Shown here: in pieces, positions 49,913-57,764 of the stretch | How positions within the stretch are numbered: the first letter of the stretch is position 1 | Layout: every line of letters starts with the position of its first letter | Origin: Cytobacillus depressus | Lineage (GTDB): Bacteria > Bacillota > Bacilli > Bacillales > Cytobacillaceae | Length of the DNA stretch: 64,000 nucleotides | Reading direction: 5' to 3' | Assembly: GCF_008923245.1 (NCBI RefSeq) | Contig: NZ_WBOS01000015.1 | Location: 1-64,000, forward strand | The notes under the pieces: model-generated | What the model saw: only the letters and a program-made list of their open reading frames with translations | Database searches by the model: none | Told to the model about the DNA's origin: nothing | Made by a program: the position numbers and the translations under genes

Positions 49913-49944
49913 CTATACTTATGTTTTTAAACATATAAGTATAG
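49913..49944. repeat. Long inverted repeat upstream of ypuA
   Basis: CTATACTTATGTTT (49913-49926) pairs with AAACATATAAGTATAG (49929-49944) with only a 2-base bulge. No T-run follows on the minus strand. It is placed 41-72 bases upstream of ypuA and about 55 bases past the previous gene's stop, so it may be an operator or an RNA hairpin. Confidence 0.6.
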
Positions 49945-49998
49945 CATTGCAGAAATTTTAACATACATTTATTAAAAATACTTCTCATAACTTAAAGA

Positions 49999-50409
49999 TT
50001 AATTTTTTTGGACGGGATTACTTCTTAAAGTACGGAAGGAATAAGCTAATTTATTGGCGAAGTTTAATGGGGGTTCAATAGATTGTAAATGGATATAGAG
50101 GATATTTGGCTGAGTAAACAACCAATGATTATGCAAGGCACTAACGATAATTCCCTGCTGGACTACGGCATGCATAAAGCCTGGAATTTCTTCTTCTAAA
50201 ATGGCGATTTCGGCTAAATTTAATGCATTTCCATCCTTGTCCAAAGCCTCAAAAGAAAAGCCTGCCGGTACAACTGACGAGGTTGATCGCCCTTGAACCA
50301 TTACTTTAAAATCACGCTGCATTTCTACGGAGCATACTCCATTATTTATTGTTCCTTTGCCGTTCAATATTTTAGCGAATTGATTGCATAGTACGTTGAT
50401 ATTATTCAT
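49999..50409 (-). CDS. DUF1259 domain protein
   Basis: About 136 residues. The core SALHNHWLFTQPNILYIHLQSIEPPLNFANKLA is the conserved end of DUF1259 (LppY/LpqO family); His residues in HNHW may bind metal. Here only one DUF1259 domain is present, without a signal peptide. GGGGGGA 6 bases before ATG 50409 makes MNNINVL the start. Function unknown. Monocistronic. Confidence 0.75.
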   Translation of the reverse strand: MNNINVLCNQFAKILNGKGTINNGVCSVEMQRDFKVMVQGRSTSSVVPAGFSFEALDKDGNALNLAEIAILEEEIPGFMHAVVQQGIIVSALHNHWLFTQPNILYIHLQSIEPPLNFANKLAYSFRTLRSNPVQKN

Positions 50410-50461
50410 CATCAGTCCCCCCATCTAGATGATTCATATGATGAAGGAATGACTTTTATGT

Positions 50462-50493
50462 AAAAAAACCTCCGATAAACGTATCGAAGGTTT
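50462..50493 (-). terminator. Intrinsic terminator
   Basis: On the minus strand AACCTTCGATA pairs with TATCGGAGGTT, followed by TTTTTT. It starts 6 bases past the stop of the 50499-51077 gene. Confidence 0.85.
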
Positions 50494-50498
50494 CAGCA

Positions 50499-51077
50499 TT
50501 ATTTATTCTCTTCTACTGTCTCCACGAGCTTAAATAAATACAGATAAATCAGCTTGCACGCTTCACCTATCGTCATTTCCTCTGTAAATCCCTTTACACC
50601 ATTTAGGGCAAAATTGAAATCCCATAATCCGTCAGTCTGTGAAAATAATAAACTAAATTTCCCTTCCTCGTTTAATGTACTTTTTAAATAATCCTTTATT
50701 GATTTTTCATGCTTCTTTTGCAGCTTTAAACCTAGCATCGCTTCATAGGTGCCAAATACATCATCTATTTCTAGGCAAATAGAGTCTGCCCCTACAACGG
50801 AAAAACGCTCAGATTCTATGTAGAGAAATTCACTTATATGGTTTTTTAAATAGCTAACCGGCTGATCTAAAAAATTTTCCGCTTCCTCTGCAATAAGCTC
50901 CTCTGTTTCTTTATGACTGCGTTCGACATAAGCACCGCTGAATAGTGATGAATCATTTTTTTCGATTACCATATCATCAATAATTTGGACTTTCTTTGCA
51001 AAATCAATTTCTTCTTTTAATAATTCTACATTGGGTTTTTTTTTTGATATAAAAGCTTGTAAATTTTTGCTTAACAT
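50499..51077 (-). CDS. Hypothetical protein, 192 residues
   Basis: Not recognised with confidence. It is acidic, mostly helical and soluble, with a repeated charged pattern (ETEELIAEEAENFLDQPVSYLKNHISEFLYIE) and a C-terminal helical end (GEACKLIYLYLFKLVETVEE). No signal peptide or known catalytic motif. GGAGAG precedes the ATG. Monocistronic between terminators. Similar-looking proteins exist in other Bacillaceae under non-specific names, so it is probably a lineage-specific conserved gene. Confidence 0.6.
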   Translation of the reverse strand: MLSKNLQAFISKKKPNVELLKEEIDFAKKVQIIDDMVIEKNDSSLFSGAYVERSHKETEELIAEEAENFLDQPVSYLKNHISEFLYIESERFSVVGADSICLEIDDVFGTYEAMLGLKLQKKHEKSIKDYLKSTLNEEGKFSLLFSQTDGLWDFNFALNGVKGFTEEMTIGEACKLIYLYLFKLVETVEENK

Positions 51078-51165
51078 GATTATTATGCTCTCCTTTAGTT
51101 GCTTACTTATGTAGCAATAGCTTCGTGGATTATTTTCTTTTTTATTTTACTTGAATAGTAAATAA

Positions 51166-51197
51166 AAAAACAGACATTCAACATTAGTCTGTTTTTT
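51166..51197. terminator. Terminator of the DUF3189 gene
   Basis: ACAGAC (51170-51175) pairs with GTCTGT (51187-51192), flanked by A-run and T-run, so it can work in both directions. It ends just before the DUF3189 stop codon. Confidence 0.75.
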
Positions 51198-51706
51198 TAC
51201 GCTTGAAAGTTTTTATTTTCAATAACCGTTACCTTTGAGTGCGCACTGCTTCCAATCTGTTTTGTATTCTCTACAAGCTTATGTATATTTAGGCAGGATT
51301 TTTTTGCTCCAGCGACTAATAAAGGAACACCGATAAAGTCGATTTTTAACCCTCTTGAAAAAAATCCCCCCATTGTCATCGCAAATGGAACTGTTGGGGA
51401 TGTGTTTGAAAAAATGATTTTTTCATCTAATTGAAAACGGTCCTCTAGCACTTCGTAAAAGTTTTTTAAACTTGGAATAATTAGCTTAGACGATCTTCTG
51501 CCTAAAGTATAAACAGAATGACCATCCTCGTCTTTTCCATGAAAAATAAATTTGCCAGCGTCCGATTTTTCCAGCTTATTAAAATACGGGACGTTTAAAA
51601 TTTCTTCTTTTGTAAGCACACGATTTTCGGGAAGCTTTCGTAAATGATAGGCCGCAGCAATAGAAGTAGTATGAGTGCCACCGAAATCATTATATACATA
51701 GATCAT
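51197..51706 (-). CDS. DUF3189 family protein
   Basis: About 169 residues. The start MIYVYNDFGGTHTTSIAAAYHL is the DUF3189 hallmark, recalling a nucleotide-binding strand-loop (FGGTHTTS). Later segments LGRRSSKLIIPSLKNFYEVLEDRF and KIDFIGVPLLVAGAKKSCLNIHKLV fit the family. Function unknown. AAAGG is 9 bases before ATG 51706, which also gives the family-type N-terminus; the ORF extends to 51715. Confidence 0.75.
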   Translation of the reverse strand: MIYVYNDFGGTHTTSIAAAYHLRKLPENRVLTKEEILNVPYFNKLEKSDAGKFIFHGKDEDGHSVYTLGRRSSKLIIPSLKNFYEVLEDRFQLDEKIIFSNTSPTVPFAMTMGGFFSRGLKIDFIGVPLLVAGAKKSCLNIHKLVENTKQIGSSAHSKVTVIENKNFQA

Positions 51707-51774
51707 TGGAATCATCCTTTTTCCATCGTGCTGTTATTATTTCCATACTTCATTTACATCATTCATTTTCTTCA

Positions 51775-52890
51775 TTAATTGGTAATTCCCTTTTGAGTAA
51801 TATCCACTTTTACATCAGTCTTAAAAGTGATGGTCGGGTAAACTTTTCGCCAGTCAAGATCCTTCCATACGTGTGGATGGAGAGCAATCATCCGTCTGCC
51901 GATGCCCAAAGCGTCACAATTAGCTTCTTGAAGTTGCACCGTTATATTTTGTGCCTTTTCTGTCATTTTTTTTGAGAGTAATTTATTTAGTTTATCAATC
52001 TCTTTTTGCGAATCCAATTTGTTTTTCGGATATTCAACTACTTTTGTTTTTAAGACAAGATTAATATTTACGATCACACTTTGAGGCTTCTTCGCTTGGA
52101 CGGTTAATTTTCTTTTTAAATCTGTCACTTCAAAGGTAATAAAATCTTTCACACTTCCTGAATCATCGATCTTCTTCGTAAATCTTGCTATTTTAGAAAG
52201 ATGTCCTGCTAAAAGGTAATACATAGTTGTATCCTGTTTATTTAACACCATTCCTGAGTATACATTGTTATTAAATAGGGCGAGGCCTACCACTTTTGCC
52301 GTTTTATGATTAACACGGTGGATCATAGGAATAGCAATATCCCTACCTGGATCAAGAATAATTGTTCCTACTGTTTGTATATCGAAATCGTTTGCCATTG
52401 TCAAATCCTCGGCACTAGTTAATAAATCGGAAATATATTCCCCTACAGAAACATTCACTTCACTGCCTAGTTTTATCACTTCCTTCGCTTGATCATTGAC
52501 AACTGCAAGTTTCGCATTTAAAGCACTTTTGGGATCTCTGTAAAATACGTCTAAAGTAGGGTAAAACTCTTTCTTTGCTAGCTTTTCTCCAATTAGCAAC
52601 ACTTGTATTTTGGAAGCATTAATTTTTTTCGCTACTTCTAAGTCAATTTTATCACGGGATCCTCGCGGGGTACTGTCAACTTCTGTAAATGTATCTGTAT
52701 GAATCTTTTGTTCTCCAGTCCCTTCGGATCCTTGTAAAGATCGAATAGAAACAGTAGTTGAAACTTGACCAGAATCTTCTAAATCAAATGCGATACTATT
52801 GATCAAGCTGGCATCTTTTAATAAATTCTGATCCCAACAGCCAGATAAAAATAGAACGGACAGGATAATTACACTATTGATTTTGTGCAT
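51775..52890 (-). CDS. Spore germination receptor lipoprotein subunit C (GerAC family), second operon
   Basis: A 371-residue lipoprotein: signal MHKINSVIILSVLFLSGCWD with lipobox LSGC. The segment CWDQNLLKDASLINSIAFDLE follows the GerAC pattern, and the C-terminal domain contains KKMTEKAQNITVQLQEANCDALGIGRRMIALHPHVWKDL. It is the last gene of a second A-B-C germinant receptor operon and overlaps the B gene by 17 bases. Confidence 0.9.
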   Translation of the reverse strand: MHKINSVIILSVLFLSGCWDQNLLKDASLINSIAFDLEDSGQVSTTVSIRSLQGSEGTGEQKIHTDTFTEVDSTPRGSRDKIDLEVAKKINASKIQVLLIGEKLAKKEFYPTLDVFYRDPKSALNAKLAVVNDQAKEVIKLGSEVNVSVGEYISDLLTSAEDLTMANDFDIQTVGTIILDPGRDIAIPMIHRVNHKTAKVVGLALFNNNVYSGMVLNKQDTTMYYLLAGHLSKIARFTKKIDDSGSVKDFITFEVTDLKRKLTVQAKKPQSVIVNINLVLKTKVVEYPKNKLDSQKEIDKLNKLLSKKMTEKAQNITVQLQEANCDALGIGRRMIALHPHVWKDLDWRKVYPTITFKTDVKVDITQKGITN

Positions 52891-53974
52891 GATGCTTCCC
52901 CTTTCTGCTTAATAAAACAAATGGCAAAAGGACGAATGGAATAAGAATAATGAAATACCCCGCATAGGAAGCATATTTACTCAATTGCTGCATCGACTGC
53001 TCAGTGTCTGAAGGCATTTGTGCCATGATAAAAATGATCGCGACCATGATGAGTGTATATTTAGACGTCTTTTTACCTTTCACAATATTTTGCAGACAAT
53101 TCGCTCCCCAATAGACATAAGAGACTAATGAGGTAAAAACGAAAACAATCCATATCGATAAAAAGAGAAGATCGGTTCTTTCGATAATATTAAAGGAAAA
53201 AGATTTAATTAAATAAAGCAATGGTTCAGGTATTAACAGGAGGTCGGCTGGACTGAAAAACAAGTAGCAGGCAATCGTTGCCAATACATAAAAAAACGTC
53301 ACTACTCCATTTGCTGCGCTAATTAATTTGATTTTTAAATTTAATGCTCCAGATGTCATTGCGGTTAAAAACATGATGATTTCAAAACCAAGAAGAGCAA
53401 TGATTGCCTCTTTCGTACCAATTAAAATATCTTTCCAGTCCGTGCTTGCAACGGGCAAAATATAATAAATATTGGCATATTTAAGTGAATAAATGATTAA
53501 CCCAAGAAAGATAAATAAGAATAGAGTAACGATGACATAAAACCTGGCAATGACACGGATATCTTCCTTCGCCAAAAAATAGCAACAAATAATTAATAAT
53601 AGAGAGATAATCCAGTTCGGTGTTTCAGGCAATACCCATCGATCAAGTATTCTTGTATATAAGTAAAGAATCAATACACCGATGAGAATGGAATAAAGTA
53701 ATATAACGATTTCAAACATTCGACTTATCATCTTACCAAATAGCAGTTCGACAATTTCCTTCATTTTTTTATTTGGGTGTTTTTTCATAATAAAATAACT
53801 AGTTATTATATAAATTTGCACAACGATCCAGCCAAAAAGTAGAGAGATCCAGCCATCTATTTTTGCAGCATTCGCCATTGTATTCGGTAAAGATAATACA
53901 CCGACACCGATTTGGGTTTGTATAATCATGAAAAATAGCTGGGCTGGAGATATTTTTTTTGTTTTATCTTTCAT
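52874..53974 (-). CDS. Spore germination receptor permease-like subunit B (GerAB family), second operon
   Basis: A 366-residue protein with about ten hydrophobic helices; start ISPAQLFFMIIQTQIGVGVLSLPNTMANAAK is a strong GerAB feature (GVGVLSLP in helix 1). It overlaps the A gene by 11 bases and the C gene by 17. The germinant-binding pocket would be in this subunit; specificity is unknown and its sequence is clearly different from the GerAB in the first operon. Confidence 0.92.
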   Translation of the reverse strand: MKDKTKKISPAQLFFMIIQTQIGVGVLSLPNTMANAAKIDGWISLLFGWIVVQIYIITSYFIMKKHPNKKMKEIVELLFGKMISRMFEIVILLYSILIGVLILYLYTRILDRWVLPETPNWIISLLLIICCYFLAKEDIRVIARFYVIVTLFLFIFLGLIIYSLKYANIYYILPVASTDWKDILIGTKEAIIALLGFEIIMFLTAMTSGALNLKIKLISAANGVVTFFYVLATIACYLFFSPADLLLIPEPLLYLIKSFSFNIIERTDLLFLSIWIVFVFTSLVSYVYWGANCLQNIVKGKKTSKYTLIMVAIIFIMAQMPSDTEQSMQQLSKYASYAGYFIILIPFVLLPFVLLSRKGKHHAQNQ

Positions 53975-55415
53975 TTTTATCCCAGCCTCTAACCCAATTT
54001 AATTTCTTTTGTCTTTTTGCCTTTGTATCTTGAGGTCTTTCCCTCATAATCCATATAGGGAGTCGAACGATAGAGTCTTTTAATCCATTCAGTCTCAATG
54101 GAGCAACAGGATAAAAGTATGGAACACCAAATGATTCCTGCTTGCAAAGTTTTATTAGTATTAAGATGAAACCGAACACGAGTCCGAAAAAACCAAATGA
54201 GGCAGAAGCAATCATTAAGGGAAACCTCAATAATCTTACCGCAGCACTTAATTCATTGGACGGGACGACAAAGGATGAAATAGCGGTAATAGCGACGACG
54301 ACAATCATCATATTTGAGACGATTCCCGCTTTTACGACAGCATCACCGATGACTAAACCGCCTACGATACCAATTGTTTGGCTAATTGGAGTAGGCAGCC
54401 GTATTCCAGCCTCCCGAATTAATTCAATCGTTAATTCCATAATAAAAGCCTCAATGATTGGCGGGTAAGGGATATCTTGAACAGAATTTTGCATTGGAAT
54501 GATTAATTCATTAGGCAATACTTCAAAGTGAAAAGAAACAACACTTATGTAAATCGCCGGGAATGTAATCGCAATCACAAAGCTAATCATTCTTAATACA
54601 CGTATAAATGTCGCTGTTGTCCACCTGCTGTTATAATCATCTGGTGATTGATAAAAAGTGAAAAAATTAACAGGCATAATCAATGCAGCAGGGCTTCCTT
54701 CTGTCATGATCGTTATTCGGCCATCCATAATGTTATCTCCGACACGATCGGGTCTTTCTGTATATAAAATTTGCGGAAAAACAGTGAACGGGTCATCCTC
54801 AATAAATTCTTCAATAAATCCTGGGCTAATGATCATGTCTGTTTCGATATTTATATAGGAAAGCCTTCTTTTCACTTCTGTTAAAATCTCTGGATTAACA
54901 AGATCATCCCGATAAATGATCGCTGAAAGCGTTTTTGTTTTTGATCCTAGTTCTAATAAATGAACGATTAAATGACTATCATTAATAATTGATCTGATTA
55001 ATTGAATATTGGTTGATAAACTTTCGACAAATCCTGCATGTGAGCCGCGTACAATTAATTCCGATTTCGGCTCTTCAATTGCTCGTTGAACAGGATCGGC
55101 CATTTTAATAAGAAAAATTTCATCTCTATCTTCAAAAAACAATCCAAAAAGCCCGCTTAAAAGCCCTTTTACGGCATCTTCTAAATCATCCGTCTCATGA
55201 GTTTTTATATTGTGTATATAGTCGTGAAAAAGCGCATCCTCTAATTTGATTAAAGTAGGAATGATATATTCCGTTATTCTTTCTACTGAAACTAAACTTG
55301 AAACATATAAAATCTGAACCGTAAAATCCCTAATAATTAATGTTTTATGTGTAAAATCATTTGATTTCGAAAACGTTTCTTTAATTTGTTCCAAAAGACT
55401 GTTAGATTTTCCCAT
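53964..55415 (-). CDS. Spore germination receptor subunit A (GerAA family), second operon
   Basis: A 483-residue protein. The N-terminal soluble domain is shorter than in the first operon's A subunit. The membrane domain carries FIEEFIEDDPFTVFPQILYTERPDRV, SFGVPYFYPVAPLRLNGLKDSIVR near the end, and PYPPIIEAFIMELTIELIREAGIRLPTPISQTIG. GGGG precedes the ATG. It is encoded 26 bases after a small membrane protein gene that may belong to the same operon. Confidence 0.92.
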   Translation of the reverse strand: MGKSNSLLEQIKETFSKSNDFTHKTLIIRDFTVQILYVSSLVSVERITEYIIPTLIKLEDALFHDYIHNIKTHETDDLEDAVKGLLSGLFGLFFEDRDEIFLIKMADPVQRAIEEPKSELIVRGSHAGFVESLSTNIQLIRSIINDSHLIVHLLELGSKTKTLSAIIYRDDLVNPEILTEVKRRLSYINIETDMIISPGFIEEFIEDDPFTVFPQILYTERPDRVGDNIMDGRITIMTEGSPAALIMPVNFFTFYQSPDDYNSRWTTATFIRVLRMISFVIAITFPAIYISVVSFHFEVLPNELIIPMQNSVQDIPYPPIIEAFIMELTIELIREAGIRLPTPISQTIGIVGGLVIGDAVVKAGIVSNMMIVVVAITAISSFVVPSNELSAAVRLLRFPLMIASASFGFFGLVFGFILILIKLCKQESFGVPYFYPVAPLRLNGLKDSIVRLPIWIMRERPQDTKAKRQKKLNWVRGWDKNER

Positions 55416-55441
55416 TCATATCCCCTGCCAAACTCATGAAT

Positions 55442-55714
55442 TTACCTTTTTCTAAAAGCGAGTAAAGAGGTTTTTAATGAGGCATAGGTGCCAATTGCAG
55501 CATAGCCGTATAAATAACCCATAAATATGCCAGCAAATAGATGGTATCTATGACTAATAAAGATGGAAATTCCGTAGCCAAGGAAGATCGCAACAAGAGG
55601 TACGAACTTCTTTGGGATTTTAAAAACAACTTTGATGACCTGTGTAATAATCATGATTGCGGGGATTGCTATGACCGCATCCCAGAAATTTGTATGAATT
55701 GTAGGAAAATCCAT
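55442..55714 (-). CDS. Small membrane protein, possible germinant receptor D-type subunit
   Basis: About 90 residues with three hydrophobic segments (DAVIAIPAIMIITQVIKVVF, FVPLVAIFLGYGISIFI, LFAGIFMGYLYGYAAIGTY) and a basic tail. AAGGTGG is 8 bases before ATG 55714. It lies directly before the second GerA-type operon. Some gerA-type operons of Bacillus carry a short D gene for a two-helix membrane protein; this could be such a subunit, though it is first rather than internal and its layout also recalls small holin-like proteins. Not settled. Confidence 0.6.
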   Translation of the reverse strand: MDFPTIHTNFWDAVIAIPAIMIITQVIKVVFKIPKKFVPLVAIFLGYGISIFISHRYHLFAGIFMGYLYGYAAIGTYASLKTSLLAFRKR

Positions 55715-55760
55715 CGATCCCACCACCTTAAAACATAATTTCTCCTTTTATTTCCTATTT

Positions 55761-56273
55761 ATGCAATTCAAATTCATTAACACATTAGTTTCGTTTGAAT
55801 ACACTGCTCTTAAGGGTGTGGGCACATTGCAAAGTAAATTGGAACTACAACAAGATCTTCAACTCATTGCTTTACTTCAAAGGGATTTGAACTTAGTTAC
55901 TGCTTTTTTATTGTTAACAGGACAAATTTCAATTGTAGGTATATTTATAAACCCCGGGGATTTTAACCTTTCATTAAGTGGTCCAATTTTTGGAAGAGCC
56001 CGATTGGAAAGTAAATTTAGCAACGAGCCATTTATTAACACTGTTATTGATATCATTGATGTAATTATCGCAGTTCTATTAATTATTGATGAAATTCAGG
56101 TTATCGGTGCGTTCATCGGCCCGAGGAGATTCTCGATCGTTGTCAGTGGACCAATTTTTGGATCACGTAGGCATGTACCGACACTTCCATGTTTAAAACG
56201 AGAATATAAATTTTATAAAAAAATTGTCACGAAATATTTTGCTGTGGATCCAACAGTCTTTAGAAACATATAA
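55761..56273 (+). CDS. Unknown protein with an internal duplication
   Basis: About 148-170 residues; family not recognised. Two copies of a roughly 34-residue unit occur, around residues 48-81 and 104-137: each has a hydrophobic stretch, then a G-x-F-I-x-P turn, and ends in SGPIFG followed by basic residues. The pattern looks like paired hydrophobic hairpins, perhaps membrane-associated. No ribosome binding site stands before ATG 55761; AAGGG precedes a TTG at 55827, an alternative start. It is divergent from the second germination operon with only about 46 bases between, so spore-linked expression is possible. Confidence 0.55.
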   Translation: MQFKFINTLVSFEYTALKGVGTLQSKLELQQDLQLIALLQRDLNLVTAFLLLTGQISIVGIFINPGDFNLSLSGPIFGRARLESKFSNEPFINTVIDIIDVIIAVLLIIDEIQVIGAFIGPRRFSIVVSGPIFGSRRHVPTLPCLKREYKFYKKIVTKYFAVDPTVFRNI

Positions 56274-56286
56274 AGGAATGATGAGG

Positions 56287-56406
56287 ATGTTCTTAACTGA
56301 TTTACCTGCCATTCGACTTAGCGAGGGTGGCAGATTTATTCTCGCTCTTTCAATCGTTATTTTCATTTTCTTTTTTACACAGGAGAAAGCATCAGATGTA
56401 ATATAA
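56287..56406 (+). CDS. Possible 39-residue single-helix membrane protein
   Basis: MFLTDLPAIRLSEGGRFILA onward: a short polar start, then a strong hydrophobic helix (FILALSIVIFIFFF) and an acidic end. AAAGGA lies 9 bases before ATG 56287, a good site, and a perfect terminator follows 3 bases after the stop. It is 13 bases downstream of the duplication protein and could be co-transcribed. There is no known family, so this remains tentative. Confidence 0.4.
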   Translation: MFLTDLPAIRLSEGGRFILALSIVIFIFFFTQEKASDVI

Positions 56407-56408
56407 GA

Positions 56409-56450
56409 AAAAGGCATGGCTATGAACAATCTTCCATAGCTATGCCTTTT
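56409..56450. terminator. Bidirectional terminator
   Basis: AAAAGGCATGGCTATG pairs with CATAGCTATGCCTTTT with one mismatch. It separates the rightward small genes from the leftward molybdenum hydroxylase operon. Confidence 0.85.
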
Positions 56451-56453
56451 CAA

Positions 56454-56930
56454 TTATTCATTATTATGTTGGATTACAGATGTAATCGCATGTTCAATTT
56501 CCTCATAGCATGTGCATCTGCATATATTGGAAGAGAGCCATTCTTTAATCATTTCTTTCGATGGATTTGGATGATTAGATACTAACGCCTGACAATTCAT
56601 AATAAAGCCTGGGGTACAATAGCCGCATTGAAAGGCAAAATGTTCGACAAATGCCTGCTGGATAGGCGTATTTTTCAAGCCTTCAATCGTGGTAATTTTC
56701 TTTCCTGCTGCTTCGACGGCTAATATGATACATGATTTAAATGGAAGTCCATCAATCAGTATGGTACATGCACCACAATCACCGTTAAGGCAGCCAGGCT
56801 TAGCACCAGTCAACCCTAATTGCTGGCGAAGAACACTTAATAGTGTACTTATAGGTCTTACTTCTGTATGATAGATTTCATTATTAATATTAAGTGTAAT
56901 ATTCAATTTATTTACTGGTGAGGCATCCAT
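56454..56930 (-). CDS. Molybdenum hydroxylase iron-sulfur subunit (XdhC/PucE/CoxS type)
   Basis: A 158-residue protein with two 2Fe-2S domains. The plant-ferredoxin-type cluster uses Cys47, 52, 55 and 67 (GCLNGDCGACTILIDG then SC); the second uses Cys102, 105, 137 and 139 (CGYCTPGF and CRC). The usual CRCTGY is CRCTCY here, adding Cys141. It passes electrons from the molybdenum site to FAD. Last gene of a three-gene set, adjacent to the FAD subunit gene without a gap. GGGGAG precedes the ATG. Confidence 0.88.
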   Translation of the reverse strand: MDASPVNKLNITLNINNEIYHTEVRPISTLLSVLRQQLGLTGAKPGCLNGDCGACTILIDGLPFKSCIILAVEAAGKKITTIEGLKNTPIQQAFVEHFAFQCGYCTPGFIMNCQALVSNHPNPSKEMIKEWLSSNICRCTCYEEIEHAITSVIQHNNE

Positions 56931-57764
56931 TTATCTCCCCTCCAATTCTATTAAAATATCTAATAATGTATTTTTTAAAACATATAATCGATATTCTTTC
57001 GAGCCTTCAATATCATTTAATATTGGATTTGGAAGATATTTAATAGCCTGATTGATTCTTTCTTCAAAAGGCATCTGCCGATTGTTTAACTCCCTTTCTA
57101 CATCTAATGAGCGAAATGGAAACGGACAAAGGCCACTCAAGGCAATTCTGATTTGATCATCCGCTTTCATTGCCGCGAACGTTATTAATGGATATCCTGT
57201 CTCCCATTGCTGTCTTTTTTTGATTGCGATATGAGGCATTTCTAAAAACCTTTTCTCCGTAATGAATTGCACGAGTAACTGTCCTTCAAAAAGGTTTAAT
57301 GTTTGATTAAAGACCGTTTGTATCGGGTAACTTTTTACTCCGTCATGCCCAGCTACTACTACAAAGCTATCTACCAGAAGGAATGGTAGTACGGCTTCCC
57401 GGTAAAAAATTTGTCCGCAAATGTTCCCACCTAAAGTAATTTTATTTCGAGCGGTGTGATCCGCTATACCGCTCGATGTTTTGCTTAATAGAGGGAAAGC
57501 ATTTTTCTCTTCTAGAAAGGTTAATGGTAATGCAGCTCCGATTATTAAAAAATTTTCATCTTCTTCTAATGACATACATTCAGGAATACTTTTAATATCA
57601 ATAATGGCTCCTGTATGAATCAGGTTTAATCTGTGAAATGTAATAATTTCGGTGCCGCCGGAATAATACATTGGCTGTTTATTTTCGTTCTTTAATTTAT
57701 AAAATAATTCAATTGCTTCTTGCAAGCTCTTAGGACGATAATATTCCGTATCAGTTCCTACCAC
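56931..57764 (-). CDS. Molybdenum hydroxylase FAD-binding subunit (PucC/CoxM type)
   Basis: A 277-residue subunit. FAD-binding features: YYSGGTEIITFHRL near residue 35-50, GAALPLTFLEE, and ADHTARNKITLGGNICGQI, the second FAD contact. The C-terminal CO-dehydrogenase flavoprotein-like part is present but short. GTG start, after GGGGGG. It overlaps the end of the large subunit gene by 14 bases. It would transfer electrons to NAD or a quinone-type acceptor. Confidence 0.87.
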   Translation of the reverse strand: MVGTDTEYYRPKSLQEAIELFYKLKNENKQPMYYSGGTEIITFHRLNLIHTGAIIDIKSIPECMSLEEDENFLIIGAALPLTFLEEKNAFPLLSKTSSGIADHTARNKITLGGNICGQIFYREAVLPFLLVDSFVVVAGHDGVKSYPIQTVFNQTLNLFEGQLLVQFITEKRFLEMPHIAIKKRQQWETGYPLITFAAMKADDQIRIALSGLCPFPFRSLDVERELNNRQMPFEERINQAIKYLPNPILNDIEGSKEYRLYVLKNTLLDILIELEGR

